DNA of 64,000 nt from Eledone cirrhosa (taxonomy: Eukaryota > Mollusca > Cephalopoda > Octopoda > Eledonidae): the NCBI GenBank assembly GCA_964016885.1, contig OZ024743.1, positions 16,064,972 to 16,128,971 on the forward strand, written 5' to 3'. A model generated the notes under the pieces. The model was given only the letters and a program-made list of their open reading frames with translations. It made no database searches and was not told the origin of the DNA. The position numbers and the translations under genes are program-made. Positions 19,955-31,752 of this stretch are shown one piece after another. How positions within the stretch are numbered: position 1 is the stretch's first letter; each line of letters starts with the position of its first letter.

Positions 19955-21915
19955 TGTGTAGACCCTATAGAGGGGCCAGCAGTACAAGTTAGCAGCAGTG
20001 TAGTAAGTAAGGCAATCAAAGATATGAAGATGGGGAAGGCAACCAGTCCATCGGGTAAAGCTACCGAGATGCTAAAGGCATCTGGGCTGGTAGGTCACAC
20101 CATAACCACACGTATTGTTAACCAGGTAATACTAGAGGGTGTCATACCAAAGGATTGGTGCAGCAGCATCATTGTCAACTGCTACAAGGGTAAAGGTGAT
20201 GCACTAGATAGAGGAAACTATAGAGGTATATAGCTGATGGACCAGGTCATGAAAGTAACAAAAGAGTTATAGCACATGTGATTAGGTACCGGGTAAAACT
20301 AAATGAGATGCAATTTGGATTTGTGTCAGGAAAAGGCACCACTGATGCTCTCTTCCTTGTGAGGCAGTTACAGGAAAAGTACCTAGCTAAAAGTAAGCCG
20401 CTCTACCTGGTATTCGTCGATGTGGATAAAGCCTTTGTCATAGTGCCCCGTGCTATTATCTGGAAGTTTCTTAGAAAATTAGGAGGAGATGAATGGCTTG
20501 TGAAAGCTGTACAAGCCATGTATAGGAGAGCAGTCAACAAAGTCAGGATTAACAATGATTATAGCGAGGAATTTAGCATACAGGTCGGTGTACACCAGGG
20601 CTCTGTTCTTAGCCATCTCCTGTTCATCATAGTTTTGCAGGCAATAACAGAAGAGTTTAAGACCGGATGCCCATGGAAACTCCTGTATGCAGATGACCTC
20701 ACACTTATAGCTGAATCTATGGTAGAACTAAAGAACAAATTCCAAACATGGAAGCAGGGACTAGAAAGAAAGGGTCTGAAAGTCAACCTGACAAAGACTA
20801 AGGTCCTTGTAAGTAGACAAGAAAGCAGAACCAAGATCCCCTCAGGGAAATGGCCTTTCTCAGTATGTAGGAAAGATGTAGGTAGGAATTCTATCCTCTG
20901 CCCCAAATGCAAACAATGGGTACACAAGAGATGTAGCGGGATCTCAGGAAGCTTAACTAAGAATGTAGGCTTCACATGTAGCAGCTGTGCTGGGACAGCA
21001 AGCAGCAAATGACCACAGGAAACAAGCACCACCAAACTCTGGGCAGGCCCTATAGAAACAGTAGACAGCTTCTGCTACGTAGGTGACCGAATTAGCAGCG
21101 GAGGTGGGTGTTTTGAAAGTACAATAACTAGGGTAAGAATGGGATGGAAGAAGTTCAAGGAGCTACTTCCACTGCTAGCTGCAAAAAGCTTCTCCCTCAA
21201 AATGAAATACAGACTGTATGATGTGTGTATACGAACAGCAATGTTACTTGGAAGTGACCTGGGCGCTGGCTGTAGAAGACTTGCCTGCATGCTCCGATGG
21301 ATGTGTAACGCCAAAGCCTAAACGATTTGAACGAGATAGTGAGCATAAGAGGAATCAAATGCTGTGTGCAGGAGAGGAGGTTGCGTTGGTATGGACATAT
21401 GATGTGTATGAAGGATGACAGCTGCATAAAAATGTGCAGAGCACTAGAAGTCGATGGAAGCCGTGGAGGGGGAGACCCAAGAAGACCTGGGATGAGGTGA
21501 TAAAAGCCGACCTTACCCAGTTGCACCTGTCAAAGGCGATGACACACGACCATGACCTCTGGAATCACACAGTAATACAGAAGACGCGACTTCCAACGGG
21601 TATAAGCCAAAGCTGAAGCATATAAACAATATGCTTCCACCCACTCCCACTGCAAAGTGGTCGTAGAGGTGCCATGGCAAAAAAGCACCCAGCCCACACT
21701 GTAAAGTGGACATGTAGGTGCCACAGTAAAAAAGCACCCTGCACTCACTGTAAATGAGGTTGGCATTAAGATGGGCATCCAGCTGTAAAAATGAGGTCAG
21801 AATCAGTTCCCATATGAACAAGAGAAGGTCAGCCGACCGGACACTGCTCACAAACAGGACAACCCGTCTAGCGTGGAAGAACGGACGTAAAACGGTGATG
21901 ACGATGATGATGGAT
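19955..21915 (+). pseudogene. Zinc-finger LINE (RT), 5'-truncated copy 2
   Basis: Same family as 15.4-17.0 kb and better preserved in the RT: IPKDWCSSIIVNCYKGKGDA, then (after a stop at ~20232 and a frameshift) FGFVSGKGTTDALFLVRQLQ, motif A LVFVDVDKAFVIVPR, motif B GVHQGSVLSHLLF and motif C YADDL (about 20686). The zinc finger (about 20855-20995) has lost its first Cys (FSVC instead of CSxC). Then VDSFCYVGDRISSGGGC, C-terminal RWYGHMMCMKDDSCIKM and GRPKKTWDEVIKADL, stop at about 21616, and a ~300-bp 3' UTR ending GGACGTAAAACGGTGATGAC. Motif A has V for the second Asp. Confidence 0.9.
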
Positions 21916-21919
21916 ATAT

Positions 21920-22948
21920 ATATACAGTAAAATATATATATACATACTCTTATACATATTATAATGACAAAGTGTGAGAAAGATAGAATAAAATGAATAA
22001 TATAGACATACTTAAGTATAATATGCAAATTTTGAACAGGTACTATACTCCTGAAATGGTGATTCTTGAATATTTGTCACACTGTAATTTTACAGAAAAT
22101 CTTAGAATAAATAAGTTTCCAATAATCCATATCCATCACATTATTTCTTATTCTTTACAAAATCTGCTTCACGTCTCTAATGCCATCAACATTCTTAAGA
22201 GAATCATTTGTCTTTTGCATATTTCAAATCTTCCTCTCTTTAAAATTGGCATTCTTATACCTAACAACACAAAGAATTTCAATTTTACAAGCCTTTGAGG
22301 AAATTTCTCTCTGTTTATATTACATGCTAGAAATAATAGCTACCATTCCCTTAAATTTCATATTCTACTCTCTTTTGTTACAGAGTATGACACATTGGAA
22401 TAATTTTGTCAGAGAAACACCAAAATCTAAAATTAATGATGGAATGATCATTACTAGAATAATTTTGATAATAAGTCAGCTTGATGAATGCTGAACTGAG
22501 GCTAAAAAAGAACAGTAATTACAGAATGAAAGCACATTCAAAACTCGCACTACTTCCTATTTCATTCTCGATATAACAATATCTATCCCTAGCATATTCT
22601 AAAAGAAACAGCTATGAAAACATGTATGGATATTCCAATTTTGAATATGGTATCACTCAAGGGCAGTTGAATGTTTGTGATTCCCTACACTTAGGTTACT
22701 GGAGTATACAGTTTACTGGCAGCTAGTTTTCTTTTACAGTGATAATGTTATTACTGTTCCAAAGAGCTATGTTTCTATGCAAGGGAAGAGTATCTGAAAA
22801 CTAGAGATAAGCTTGAGAAATTCCAAATACACACAGAATATGATTAGGTGAAGCCAACCAAAATAGATATGCAACCTCATTTTCATTCCTCATTGACAGT
22901 AAGTAGTTGGCTTTGTATGTTATTATTTATTTATTTATTTATTTATTA

Positions 22949-23012
<64 letters not shown>

Positions 23013-23500
23013 TCTATTGATTTTGTTTTAATATTTATTCTTCCATGCTAACATTGGTTGGTAATTTTGGTAAATTCAGAATGAATTGTTGCATTAGGTG
23101 TTTTTATAGTTAAAGGATTTTTTTCTTCTTTCCCCTATAGTTCGTCACTCATCCATAAAATGCTAATATTGATTCTTTACACAGGTCCAAGGTCTCAGAT
23201 TTATAGGAAAGAGAAAATGAATTTGTCGGATGTTCTGGTGATTCTGAACTGCATTAGTAATGCAATATAAAAAAGTAAAATATCTGCAGCCAGGAAATGA
23301 AAGTGTGCTATTGACTTAACTCAGGTAGGTTAACTAAAGCAAATAGAGTGCTATGTTTGAGATTACCAGCAGAACAATGATTATATAATGGCTTGATTGT
23401 ATCATTTTTATTATTCATCAGGCTAATATATATTAAACTCAATACATTGCAATATTTAATTTCCCTTTTCTATGTTCAAAATAAAATAATATTACAAATG
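21920..23500. other. Quiet AT-rich stretch
   Basis: No coding domain found. Holds (TTTA)n/(TTA)n at about 22918-23012 and, right after it, a LINE-tail relic (TTCTTCCATGCTAACATTGG). Confidence 0.55.
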
Positions 23501-23985
23501 ACATTCCATCAGTTACAACGATGAGTGTTCCAATTGATTTGATCAACAGAAGTGCCTGCTTGTGAAATTAACGTGCAAGTGGCTGAGCAATCCACAGACA
23601 TGTGTACACTTAATGTTGGATTCAGGGAGACTCCTGCATGACATGGAACGTGACAAGGCTGGCCCTTCAAATTACCGGTACAACTCGTTTTTTCCAGCTG
23701 AGTGGACTGGAGCAATGTGAAATAAATGTCTTGCTGAAAGACACAACGTGCCATCAGGAATCAAACTCATGACTTTATGACTTAGAACCAAATACCTTAA
23801 CCACAAAGCCATGCAGTATAAAATACTATATATTGCTGCCAATGCCTCTGCTCCTATTCCATTAAATCTATATCCTTTGTCTCCATAAACTCGCCTGGGT
23901 CATACTTCAGTATGGTCTTGGAGATTCCTTAGGTCATTAAAATTTGCAAGTCCATTTGACAGACCATATAACCCACACTGCAATG
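23500..23985 (-). mobile_element. SINE with ~165-bp upstream extension (left arm of an inverted pair)
   Basis: Minus strand: SINE head TGCATGGCTTTGTGGTTAAG at about 23815, B-box-like GAGTTTGATTCC, body and tail GAACACTCATCGTTGTAACT near 23510. Upstream of the head, 23818-23985 (GGCGAGTTTATGGAGACAAA and more) is shared with the inverted copy at 25.4 kb. Confidence 0.75.
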
Positions 23986-24599
23986 AAAAAGTGACAAAAA
24001 GCAAAGTGTTAACATCACTGCCAGTGCTCTTGACATTCACCCTTGTATTTCTCTTCTCCTAATTTGGAATAGAAAAGTATTGATATAAGTGTGCTTCACT
24101 ACTTCAGCATGTTTAGGTGCTGAGATCTTGGTGCTTAAGACACAGCAGAAACTTTTGTGGTTCTTAATATATTCAGTCAAGAAATGTCCTGTCCATATGC
24201 TACGTAAATCTTATTCCAGTTATTGATTTGAAAGCTACTGGTGGTTGTGGTGGTGGTAATGATGATGATAATAGTAATACATTAATACATAATGAAATAG
24301 TTTGGATTTTAGTTGGTATTGCAGCATAGTATTTTGAAATTTCATATATTTAAATTATTAATAAGTAGGAAGAAACTTAAAATCAGAACATCCATTGAAA
24401 CAAGTAAATTTCTACAACTATTTGAAAGATGTTTTATACTGGTATCATCATCAAATAAATCATATACTGGATTACACCATACCATCTTTTGTATAATTAA
24501 TCCAAATATTTTAAAGCAAGCTTCCTTAAGCATGAGCACAGTCTATTATCAGAAGATATTTATTTGTTCTTGCAGAATCTCATTATCCTCTCAGCTATT

Positions 24600-24885
24600 C
24601 TATATCATCATCATCATCCTCATCATCATCGTTTAACGTCTGCTTTTCCCTGCTTGCAAGGGTGGGACGGGAACTGATTCTGGCTTGAATTCTACAGCTG
24701 GATGCCCTTCCTAACACCGACCTCATTTACAGTGAGAGCTGGGTGCTTTTTTGCCGTGGCACCTATACGACCACTTTGCAGTGGATGATAGGCACCCAGT
24801 CCCTATCATCTCATTTCTACAGCTGAGTAAACTGGAGCAATGTGAAATAAAGTGTTTTGCTCAAGGAAACAATAGTTATATAGTA
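24600..24885 (-). mobile_element. SINE, 5'-truncated
   Basis: Tail CATCATCGTTTAACGTCTGC and TTCCCTGCTTGCAAGGGTGG, body through GTTTTGCTCAAGGAAACAA; the tRNA head is missing. Confidence 0.85.
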
Positions 24886-24889
24886 TCAA

Positions 24890-25425
24890 ATCAAACTCTA
24901 TAAATGACTTTTGGAAAAAAATAGATGATTTATATTTTTTAAGACTAAAGTATATTTGTTTCAAAGAATCAGTAACATCTTACTTGTATGTCAAATAGCT
25001 CTGCAACTATTTCGACTTGCTTAAAAGAACAGCATCAAATGTTTTAGGAAAATAGCTTCTTTGTCAACACTATTAACATTATGGAACAGAATTGTCCTTT
25101 AATAGAAATTGTTAGAGTATTCATGTGTAATATTCTGACTATGATTAAATTTTAAATGATTGGTCGGGATGAACATTCCTGCCTAATGTTAATAAAATGT
25201 AAGCTATTGATTTGATGACATCACCTGCTAACAGTTAAGGCAGGTGAAGTGTTAAGCACAATTTAATTGGGAGGAAATGCTTTAGTTAGTTTTCTTGATA
25301 TTACTTTCTATATGCAATTAGAGATTTATGTTCTGCATTATAAGATAGAGTTAGTTAAAGAGAGTGAGTATTCTCCTATTATCAACACCAGTAAGCTGAG
25401 GTGAACTGAACTCAATGTGGTGCCA
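24890..25425. other. No feature seen
   Basis: AT-rich, no recognisable signal. Confidence 0.5.
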
Positions 25426-25429
25426 GGTT

Positions 25430-25800
25430 GTGGCTAGCTGAGGGTTATATGGGCTGCCAAGAGGTGATGAAATGGACTTGCAAGTTTTAATGACCTACGA
25501 AACCTCCAAGACCCCACAGGAGAAATACCCAGGCGAGTTTATGGAGACAAAGGACATAGATTTAATGGAGTAGGACCAGAGGTATTGGCAGCAGTATATA
25601 GTATTTTATACTGCATGGCTTTGTGGTTAAGGTATTTGGTTCTTAATTGGAAGGTCATGAGTTCAATTCCTGACAGCATGTTGTGTCCTTGAGCAAGACA
25701 CTTTATTTCACATTGCTCCGGTCTGCTCAGCTGGCTAAAATGTGTTGTACTTGTAATTTGAAGAGCTAACCATGTCACATTCAGCCTCTTGATCTGTTGA
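25430..25800 (+). mobile_element. SINE with upstream extension (right arm of an inverted pair)
   Basis: The 5' extension (ATGGGCTGCCAAGAGG, TGGACTTGCAAGTTTTAATG, GGCGAGTTTATGGAGACAAA) is followed by SINE head TGCATGGCTTTGTGGTTAAG, B-box-like GAGTTCAATTCC and GAGCAAGACACTTTATTTCA. It pairs with 23.6-23.98 kb over about 340 bp at roughly 85-90% identity by eye; the tail diverges. Confidence 0.75.
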
Positions 25801-25849
25801 ACTTTAACTGGCTGATTGTCTAACACAATCTCATTTAGCAGGCCTATGA

Positions 25850-26690
25850 TGAAAGCTATTTAGGTGTGATCAGCCTATATCTTTCCAGTATGAACACAGA
25901 ATGGACAGTTGTTTAGAAAGCTTACATTGTAACCTTAAGCTTCATGTGTAAGTGTCACTCACCATAACCACTGATTTATCCAGCCTCGTGAGTGAAATTG
26001 GGCATACAGATACTGTGTAGAAGCCTGTCAGATTAATTGTATTTATATTTCAAATATGCCAGCCTTGTTAATCTTTATGTCACACTAAATCTCCCTAAGA
26101 ATTAAGTTAAGTGTACCTGTGTCTGTGAAATACTCAAACACTTAAGTTGGATTTAATGAATAGCCTATTCGGTGGATCAAACAACAAACAACACTAACTG
26201 CTGAAACCGATGGAGGTCCATTTGCAATTTTGGTCTATATTATCTTATGTATTTATGTACCTATTTCACTTTAGATGACAGTATGTGATTTGAGTGAGAT
26301 TTATATGCTTTATTCTAGTAGATTGAGACTACCTACTTGAGTTGTAACGCATATTGGTAATAAATACAAAATAATCAAATTCTAGTTTGGGGAGATCAAC
26401 TGTTTAATTGTTTAGTCTCAAGTCAGTCTTGATTGAGTGGAATTATGATCAAGTGCACTGTAACTCTGATAATCCTGTCTTTTTCCAGAAATTCTGTATC
26501 CCTGAATATATCATTTAATGAATAGCTTAAATGGGATCTGGCTGCTATTTATAACAGGAAGAGGTACCCTTCTTGGCTTGTAAATTCTTTCTTTGTTCTG
26601 TTTCTTATTAGTTCCATGTCAGCTCTGATTGAAAAGATTCCAACCATGATTAACCTGTCATTTATTTATATATATATCTTTATCCTGTTA
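25850..26690. other. No feature seen
   Basis: Non-coding AT-rich sequence. Confidence 0.5.
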
Positions 26691-26736
26691 GATACATAAT
26701 ATATACATACATACATACATACATACATATACATAC

Positions 26737-26742
<6 letters not shown>

Positions 26743-26797
<55 letters not shown>
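26743..26797. repeat. (TA)n microsatellite
   Basis: (TACA)n then TA tract abutting the LINE fragment. Confidence 0.95.
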
Positions 26798-26800
<3 letters not shown>

Positions 26801-27312
26801 AGCTGTCCTTTGGGAGGCTCCTATACAGCTCTGAGTTTTTCATCCTCAGTGTATACTGATTAATGTTCAGTGTCTTCCTCAGCATTCTTGTGTAGCACCC
26901 ATCCACCATATGAGTGAATTTCTTTGTCAGTGTCCAAGTCTCAGACCCGTACAGCAGCACATACTCCACTACATCAACGAAGATGCGGATCTTCAGGTCT
27001 TTACGAAGGTCTGACTTCCACACCGATCTTAAGCTGTAGCACTCCGCTCAGGCTATGCTCTTCCTCTCGACCACATCATCTTCCGAATTCCCAATCTGAG
27101 GTTAGCTGGACATGTTCACCAACATCCAGAGTTGACACTGCACTCAGTGCTCCTGTAGGAGGCTTTGCATGGACACACTGGAAGAGGAAGAGGAAGACCA
27201 AGGTTAACGTATGTTGATGCCCTAAGGACAGACACTGGTCTATTGGAGATGCAGGACATGGCAGCGATAATGAGAGACAGAGAGCGCTGGAGAGAACTCG
27301 TCCATGGATCTT
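26797..27312. pseudogene. RTE-like LINE 3' end with 5' inversion
   Basis: Minus-strand part (27060 down to 26797) encodes SVWKSDLRKDLKIRIF, VEYVLLYGSETWTLT and [10 protein letters not shown]. The plus-strand part (27080-27312) encodes the next section of the same ORF: LRLAGHVHQHPELTLHSVLL, then GRGRPRLTYVDALRTDTG and RDRERWRELVHGSW. The 5' segment is thus inverted relative to the 3' segment, as twin priming produces during LINE integration. One stop in the plus part. Confidence 0.75.
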
Positions 27313-27374
27313 GGGAATTTTACCCGCCTTAGATAGATATATATATGATGTATCTAAAAGGATAAAGATCCACA

Positions 27375-27692
27375 TTGGTCTTGAATGACCATGGGATTTG
27401 CATCTGCAGAACTCCCTCAAATGTAAACCTGAGCAAGGTGTTACTGTGAAAGACCAACAGCCACCCATGCATACAGGTTTCCTCTCTGTATGCCATAGAT
27501 GTCATTCAAGCAGAAGGCATAGGCTGATACAGCTTGGCATCATATCACAACTCATTTTTCCAGCTGAGTGGAGTGGAGCAACATAAAATAAAGTGTCTTC
27601 CTCAAGAATACAACCCAATGCCCAAACCGGGATTCAAACTCACTACCTCATGATTGTAAGCCCAGTGTTCTAACCACTATGTAACATGCCTT
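27375..27692 (-). mobile_element. tRNA-headed SINE, second tail type
   Basis: Head at about 27692 (AGGCATGTTACATAGTGGTT on minus), B-box-like GAGTTTGAATCC, body CACTTTATTTTATGTTGCTC, tail CAGATGCAAATCCCATGGTC. The tail matches the SINE at 63.3-63.6 kb, not the (ATG)n tail type. Confidence 0.75.
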
Positions 27693-27699
27693 TATGCAA

Positions 27700-28390
27700 T
27701 ATATCTAAAGCTACATTATACAATGTTTCCTTTGCTTTTACGGCAGTATGGTATGATCGTTTGATGAAGATTTAGTTGCTATTACTGGCAGGTTAAAAGA
27801 CATCTTTAAGGATTCTTCATTGGTTTGTAATATCTGAACTCCACTAAGTATTAAGTGAGTGTAAATTGATCTATAATTTGTAGTTTAATCTATCATTATA
27901 CAGAAGTTGTTGAATATTCTTGGTATAATTTTATAGTCAAAAGTTTGGAGATTTGTTAATACAGCTACTTTGGAAATGAAGAATATTTGTATAGCAGCAG
28001 TCAAAGTTCAGTGTTCATTCCATTATGCAGTGGATGAAACAAGGATATTTATCCCCTAACTACCTGATTAGTGTCTTGAACATGTCTGATAAGCTGAATG
28101 ATAATTCTATTATTTCACTAGCTAGCAAGATAATTGCTTCATTGATGATCTTGCTACCTGCCTAACTGTCTACTAAACTCATTTTCATAGTTGCTTGTTA
28201 CATGCATTTATAAGTACATTTAGAGTAAATACACTTACAAGACACAAAACTTTGCTTGTATCACAAAATGTTTGTTATATATGCAAAGGTGTATCATCAT
28301 AACCTGTAAATCAATTTCTTTTAATAGTTACAATTGTGTGACTTTTGTTAAGAAAGCTTTTGCATTTTATATTGCATTTATAATTCCCAG
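27700..28390. other. No feature seen
   Basis: AT-rich, no recognisable signal. Confidence 0.5.
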
Positions 28391-28398
28391 ATCAAAAC

Positions 28399-28407
28399 TA
28401 CTACTAC

Positions 28408-28500
<93 letters not shown>

Positions 28501-28502
28501 CA

Positions 28503-28532
<30 letters not shown>
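28399..28532. repeat. (TAG)n/(CAG)n microsatellite
   Basis: About 33 TAG units then CAG-rich units; poly-Val/poly-Tyr frames are artefacts. Confidence 0.97.
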
Positions 28533-28534
<2 letters not shown>

Positions 28535-29990
28535 TTATATTCCTTGCTATAAAGAATGTTGTAACATAAAGAAAACAGTCATTACATTCCATTCTAGCTA
28601 AAGGTAAACTAAATAGACTATAAAGCTATTGAGTATCTGAGGAAATTGGTGATCTACTTTAGTAAAATAACAATTAGTAAAACGTATAAATTAATATAAC
28701 TTTCTGTTTATTTTATGGCAACATTTTTCAAAGGTAGTGAAATGACAAAAACATTAGAACATTGAAGAAAATCATTTGTGGCATTTGTTCCAGCTTTTAC
28801 ATTCTGATATCAACTTCTCTTATGGCCAGTTTTGTCTTTAAACATCCTACATGTCAAGCTGCAAAAAATAATGCCTCTCTACAAGAGAGGAATTTAGAAC
28901 ATTGACAAAATGCATAGCAGTATTTGTCGCAACACAATTCATTCTGAATGCCAAAGGAGTTGTGACAAACTTGTCTATATCTAGCTGCAAAGAGAGTGTT
29001 TTAAGGCAACAGGGAAATTATTTTGCATTCACTTGTAAAAATTCCATAAGTGCACAATAGCTTTTGAAGAAGGCACCAAGGATCAGTCATCACTCTAATG
29101 ACACTAAAAAGAACAAAGTTTATTAAATATATAAATTGTTAAGAAACAAAATATTAGCTATTTGATTGCTAGTACTTAAAAAAAAAAAAAATTTTGCACA
29201 TTATAATTTTACCCTACAGTATTCACCATTGAAAATAAAGATTGACGAAAGAAATAAAAAAATAAAAAAATAACAAAAATGAAATTGTAAATTAAAAAAT
29301 AATATTCACAATGGCACTCTATTATGTCTTCAAAGTGTTAAAAGCCATAAGATTCCTTAAGGTTTGTAGTAGATATGACAAAGTATTAAGAGGATCAAGA
29401 GAAGCCTGTTGTATAAATATGAGAAATATGATGGTTAAAATATGTCAGTGTGGAGTGATTAAAAGCTGTAATAAAACAAAAATAGTTTAAGTGTGGCGCC
29501 TATATAAAAAGGTGGAAAATAAAAGACTAATAGCACATAAAATCTTTAAGTATTTATAATAAATAATATTTTGAACATTTAGTACATCAAAATCAAATAT
29601 CCAATGGTGCTGTTATTGTTTAGATACATGTGTTCCCAGGCCATACAAATGTTTGATCACAATCACTGCAGACTAGACTAAACAATATTTTTAGATAGAT
29701 TATCTCTGACTGTACTTCCCAGGATGCTGTATTTTTTCTAAAAAAAGGAAGTTTATTTTATTACACTAGCTTGTATAATTCTATTACACCCTAACATTAT
29801 GCAAGCCTTATTCATCATTGAAAATACAATGGAATGTGATTTTTGTTATCTGGCTACTATGTCCTTTCATTTTCTCAAGGTGATGAAATAAAAATGTACA
29901 ATACATATGTAATATATCAGCATTGATTAAATTGAAAAGAATTATATATATTTGCTATTGTTTAGTATATTATATTTATTATATATATAA
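28533..29990. other. Quiet stretch with faint SINE-like remnants
   Basis: CCAGCTTTTACATTCTGA near 28791 and a related piece near 28940 resemble the cephalopod SINE body but are too diverged to be sure. No gene seen. Confidence 0.4.
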
Positions 29991-30010
29991 TGATACTGGT
30001 ACTATATTAC

Positions 30011-30125
<115 letters not shown>

Positions 30126-30771
30126 ATTTCGTTTTCTGAATTTGTTTAGCAAGATTCTTTATCTGAAAACGTGTGTTAAAAGCAATATTGTTATACTTTG
30201 GGAGGGTCATGTTGCCAATAAGAAACACACGCACCAGTTGCTTTCACTCCAATTTATTATAAATTAAATTTATAAATTTAAGAATTTACAAATTTCCAGT
30301 TGGTTGGTTCCATAACTGGACGGTTGTTCATATACTGTCAAAGTTCTTTCGTCACACATTCTGTGATCTCTTCAGTGACTGGGGATTCTTTTCTTTGTTT
30401 TTGTGCCTCTTCTTTGTTCTGTCCTATGCCATCTTGTTTTTGTGTGTGTTGCGTGCTTAGTTTGTGCATGTGTTACAATCGGGTGTCTGTGTGTGTTTAT
30501 ATTTGTTTATTTATTTGTTTATTTACATGTTACTGGTTGGTTCTTTGTTCTATGTATGTGTGTGTTTTCATCTTGTCCTTAATTGTAAGTTGTGATGTTG
30601 CTATTCCATTCATGTTTTCTATTTAATTTTGGTTGGAGTTCATTTATGTTTATTGCCTCTATGATTTGTCTAAACATTGCATCTTTTTTGTGCGTAGATT
30701 GTATTTTTATTTCTATGTTCTCTAATTTGCCATCATGTTCTATTTTAGCATGTTGGTGGAGTATTGATGAT

Positions 30772-30772
<1 letters not shown>
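30126..30772 (-). mobile_element. PLE family 2, copy D (3' part)
   Basis: Terminal block (30135-30230), UTR with ribozyme (30336-30380), and coding end 30579-30772 (SSILHQHAKIEHDGKLENIE ... LQPKLNRKHEWNSNITTYN) on the minus strand. Truncated upstream by a (TA)n tract. More diverged than copies A-C. Confidence 0.8.
30336..30380 (-). ncRNA. Hammerhead ribozyme (PLE family 2, copy D)
   Basis: Minus strand: AGTCA, CTGAAGA (30369-30375), G, stem II ATCACA/TGTGAC (one mismatch), GAA, AGAACT, U at 30341, TGACA. Stem I keeps 4 of 5 pairs. Confidence 0.6.

Positions 30773-30776
<4 letters not shown>

Positions 30777-30842
<66 letters not shown>
30777..30842. repeat. (TA)n microsatellite
   Basis: Separates PLE coding sequence from a shuffled PLE terminus. 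Confidence 0.97.
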
Positions 30843-30846
<4 letters not shown>

Positions 30847-30956
30847 TACTTTGGGAGGGTCATGTTGCCAATAAGAAACACACGCACGGTTTCAACAATA
30901 TCGGTTTCAACACACGTTTTCAGATAAAGAATCTTGCTAAACAAATTCAGAAACGA
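30843..30956. mobile_element. Rearranged PLE family 2 terminal block
   Basis: Plus-oriented TTTGGGAGGGTCATGTTGCC and AATAAGAAACACACGCAC are joined to the rest of the block in minus orientation (CAACACACGTTTTCAGATAA, GCTAAACAAATTCAGAAACG). Confidence 0.75.
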
Positions 30957-30969
30957 TATATATATATAT

Positions 30970-31108
30970 ATATGTAGATAAATCTACCAAGAGTTTACGG
31001 TAGTGTCCAATCCGTATGAAGAACTCAATGTATTCCGGATATCATGGAAAGAAGAGATGTAATGCAAAATCACTTTCGGTGAAAGATAAACGGTATACAG
31101 AGTCAAGA
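30970..31108. other. Unassigned flank of the palindrome
   Basis: No match noticed elsewhere in the window; could belong to the palindromic element. Confidence 0.4.
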
Positions 31109-31171
31109 TAAAATATTAAACAAATAATGAATAAACAATGAAACAGTTCCTTATATTAAACAAAAAAAGTT

Positions 31172-31321
31172 CATTATTTAACGATCGTTTCTAGGATATA
31201 TATGTGTTAGAATTGGCATGCATATTCAACAGATCTATGTACAAAATTATACAAAATTATACAAACTATCAAGATTAAATATACATACCAACACATATAT
31301 ACGCCGTCTTCAGAAATAATC
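31172..31321 (-). ncRNA. Hammerhead ribozyme with long stem II (left arm)
   Basis: Mirror of the right-arm ribozyme: CTGAAGA at 31307-31313 (minus), GAA at 31189-31191, stem III ACGATCGT. Stem I has 7 bp; the eighth pair (C-G on the right arm) is lost because the palindrome centre changes that base. Confidence 0.65.
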
Positions 31322-31471
31322 CATTATTTCTGAAGACGGCGTATATATGTGTTGGTAAGTATATTTAATCTTGATAGTTTGTATAATTTTGTATAATTTT
31401 GTACATAGATCTGTTGAATATGCATGCCAATTCTAACACATATATATCCTAGAAACGATCGTTAAATAATG
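31322..31471 (+). ncRNA. Hammerhead ribozyme with long stem II (right arm)
   Basis: CATTATTT (31322-31329), CTGAAGA (31330-31336), GAA (31452-31454), ACGATCGT as minimal stem III (31455-31462), cleavage nucleotide U31463, AAATAATG (31464-31471). Stem I is a perfect 8 bp. Stem II is a long helix (GTATATATGTGTT against AACACATATATAT) capped by an ~80-nt insert; pairs nearest the core are weak (C-A, G-U, G-C, C-C). Confidence 0.7.
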
Positions 31472-31526
31472 AACTTTTTTTGTTTAATATAAGGAACTGT
31501 TTCATTGTTTATTCATTATTTGTTTA

Positions 31527-31558
<32 letters not shown>

Positions 31559-31752
31559 CGCAAGAGAATATATATATGCAATAATATATATATATATATA
31601 TATATATGCAAGAAAAAGTATTCTTGATTACACTTACTTCCTTATTTCCAATCTAATCATACATGTTTCTCATCACCATGGTTTCCAACATGCAAGCTAC
31701 CTAGTCATTTATTTATCTATCACGTTACAAGGAATGGCAACACTTTTTTATT

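Larger units (their letters stand above)
31109..31534. repeat. Near-perfect 426-bp palindrome carrying two hammerheads
   Basis: Arms 31109-31320 and 31323-31534 (212 bp each) are inverted copies with a CC spacer. I see one substitution (TATGTATATT against TAAGTATATT). No protein coding. Each arm encodes a hammerhead on opposite strands. It abuts (TA)n on the right. Confidence 0.92.

Noticed and set aside
28272..28601. Poly-Val / poly-Tyr open frame
   Set aside because: Translation of (TAG)n and (CAG)n.
30579..30944. 121-codon minus-strand frame at a PLE fragment
   Set aside because: It fuses real PLE coding (30579-30772) through a (TA)n tract to a rearranged terminal block; only the first part is genuine.
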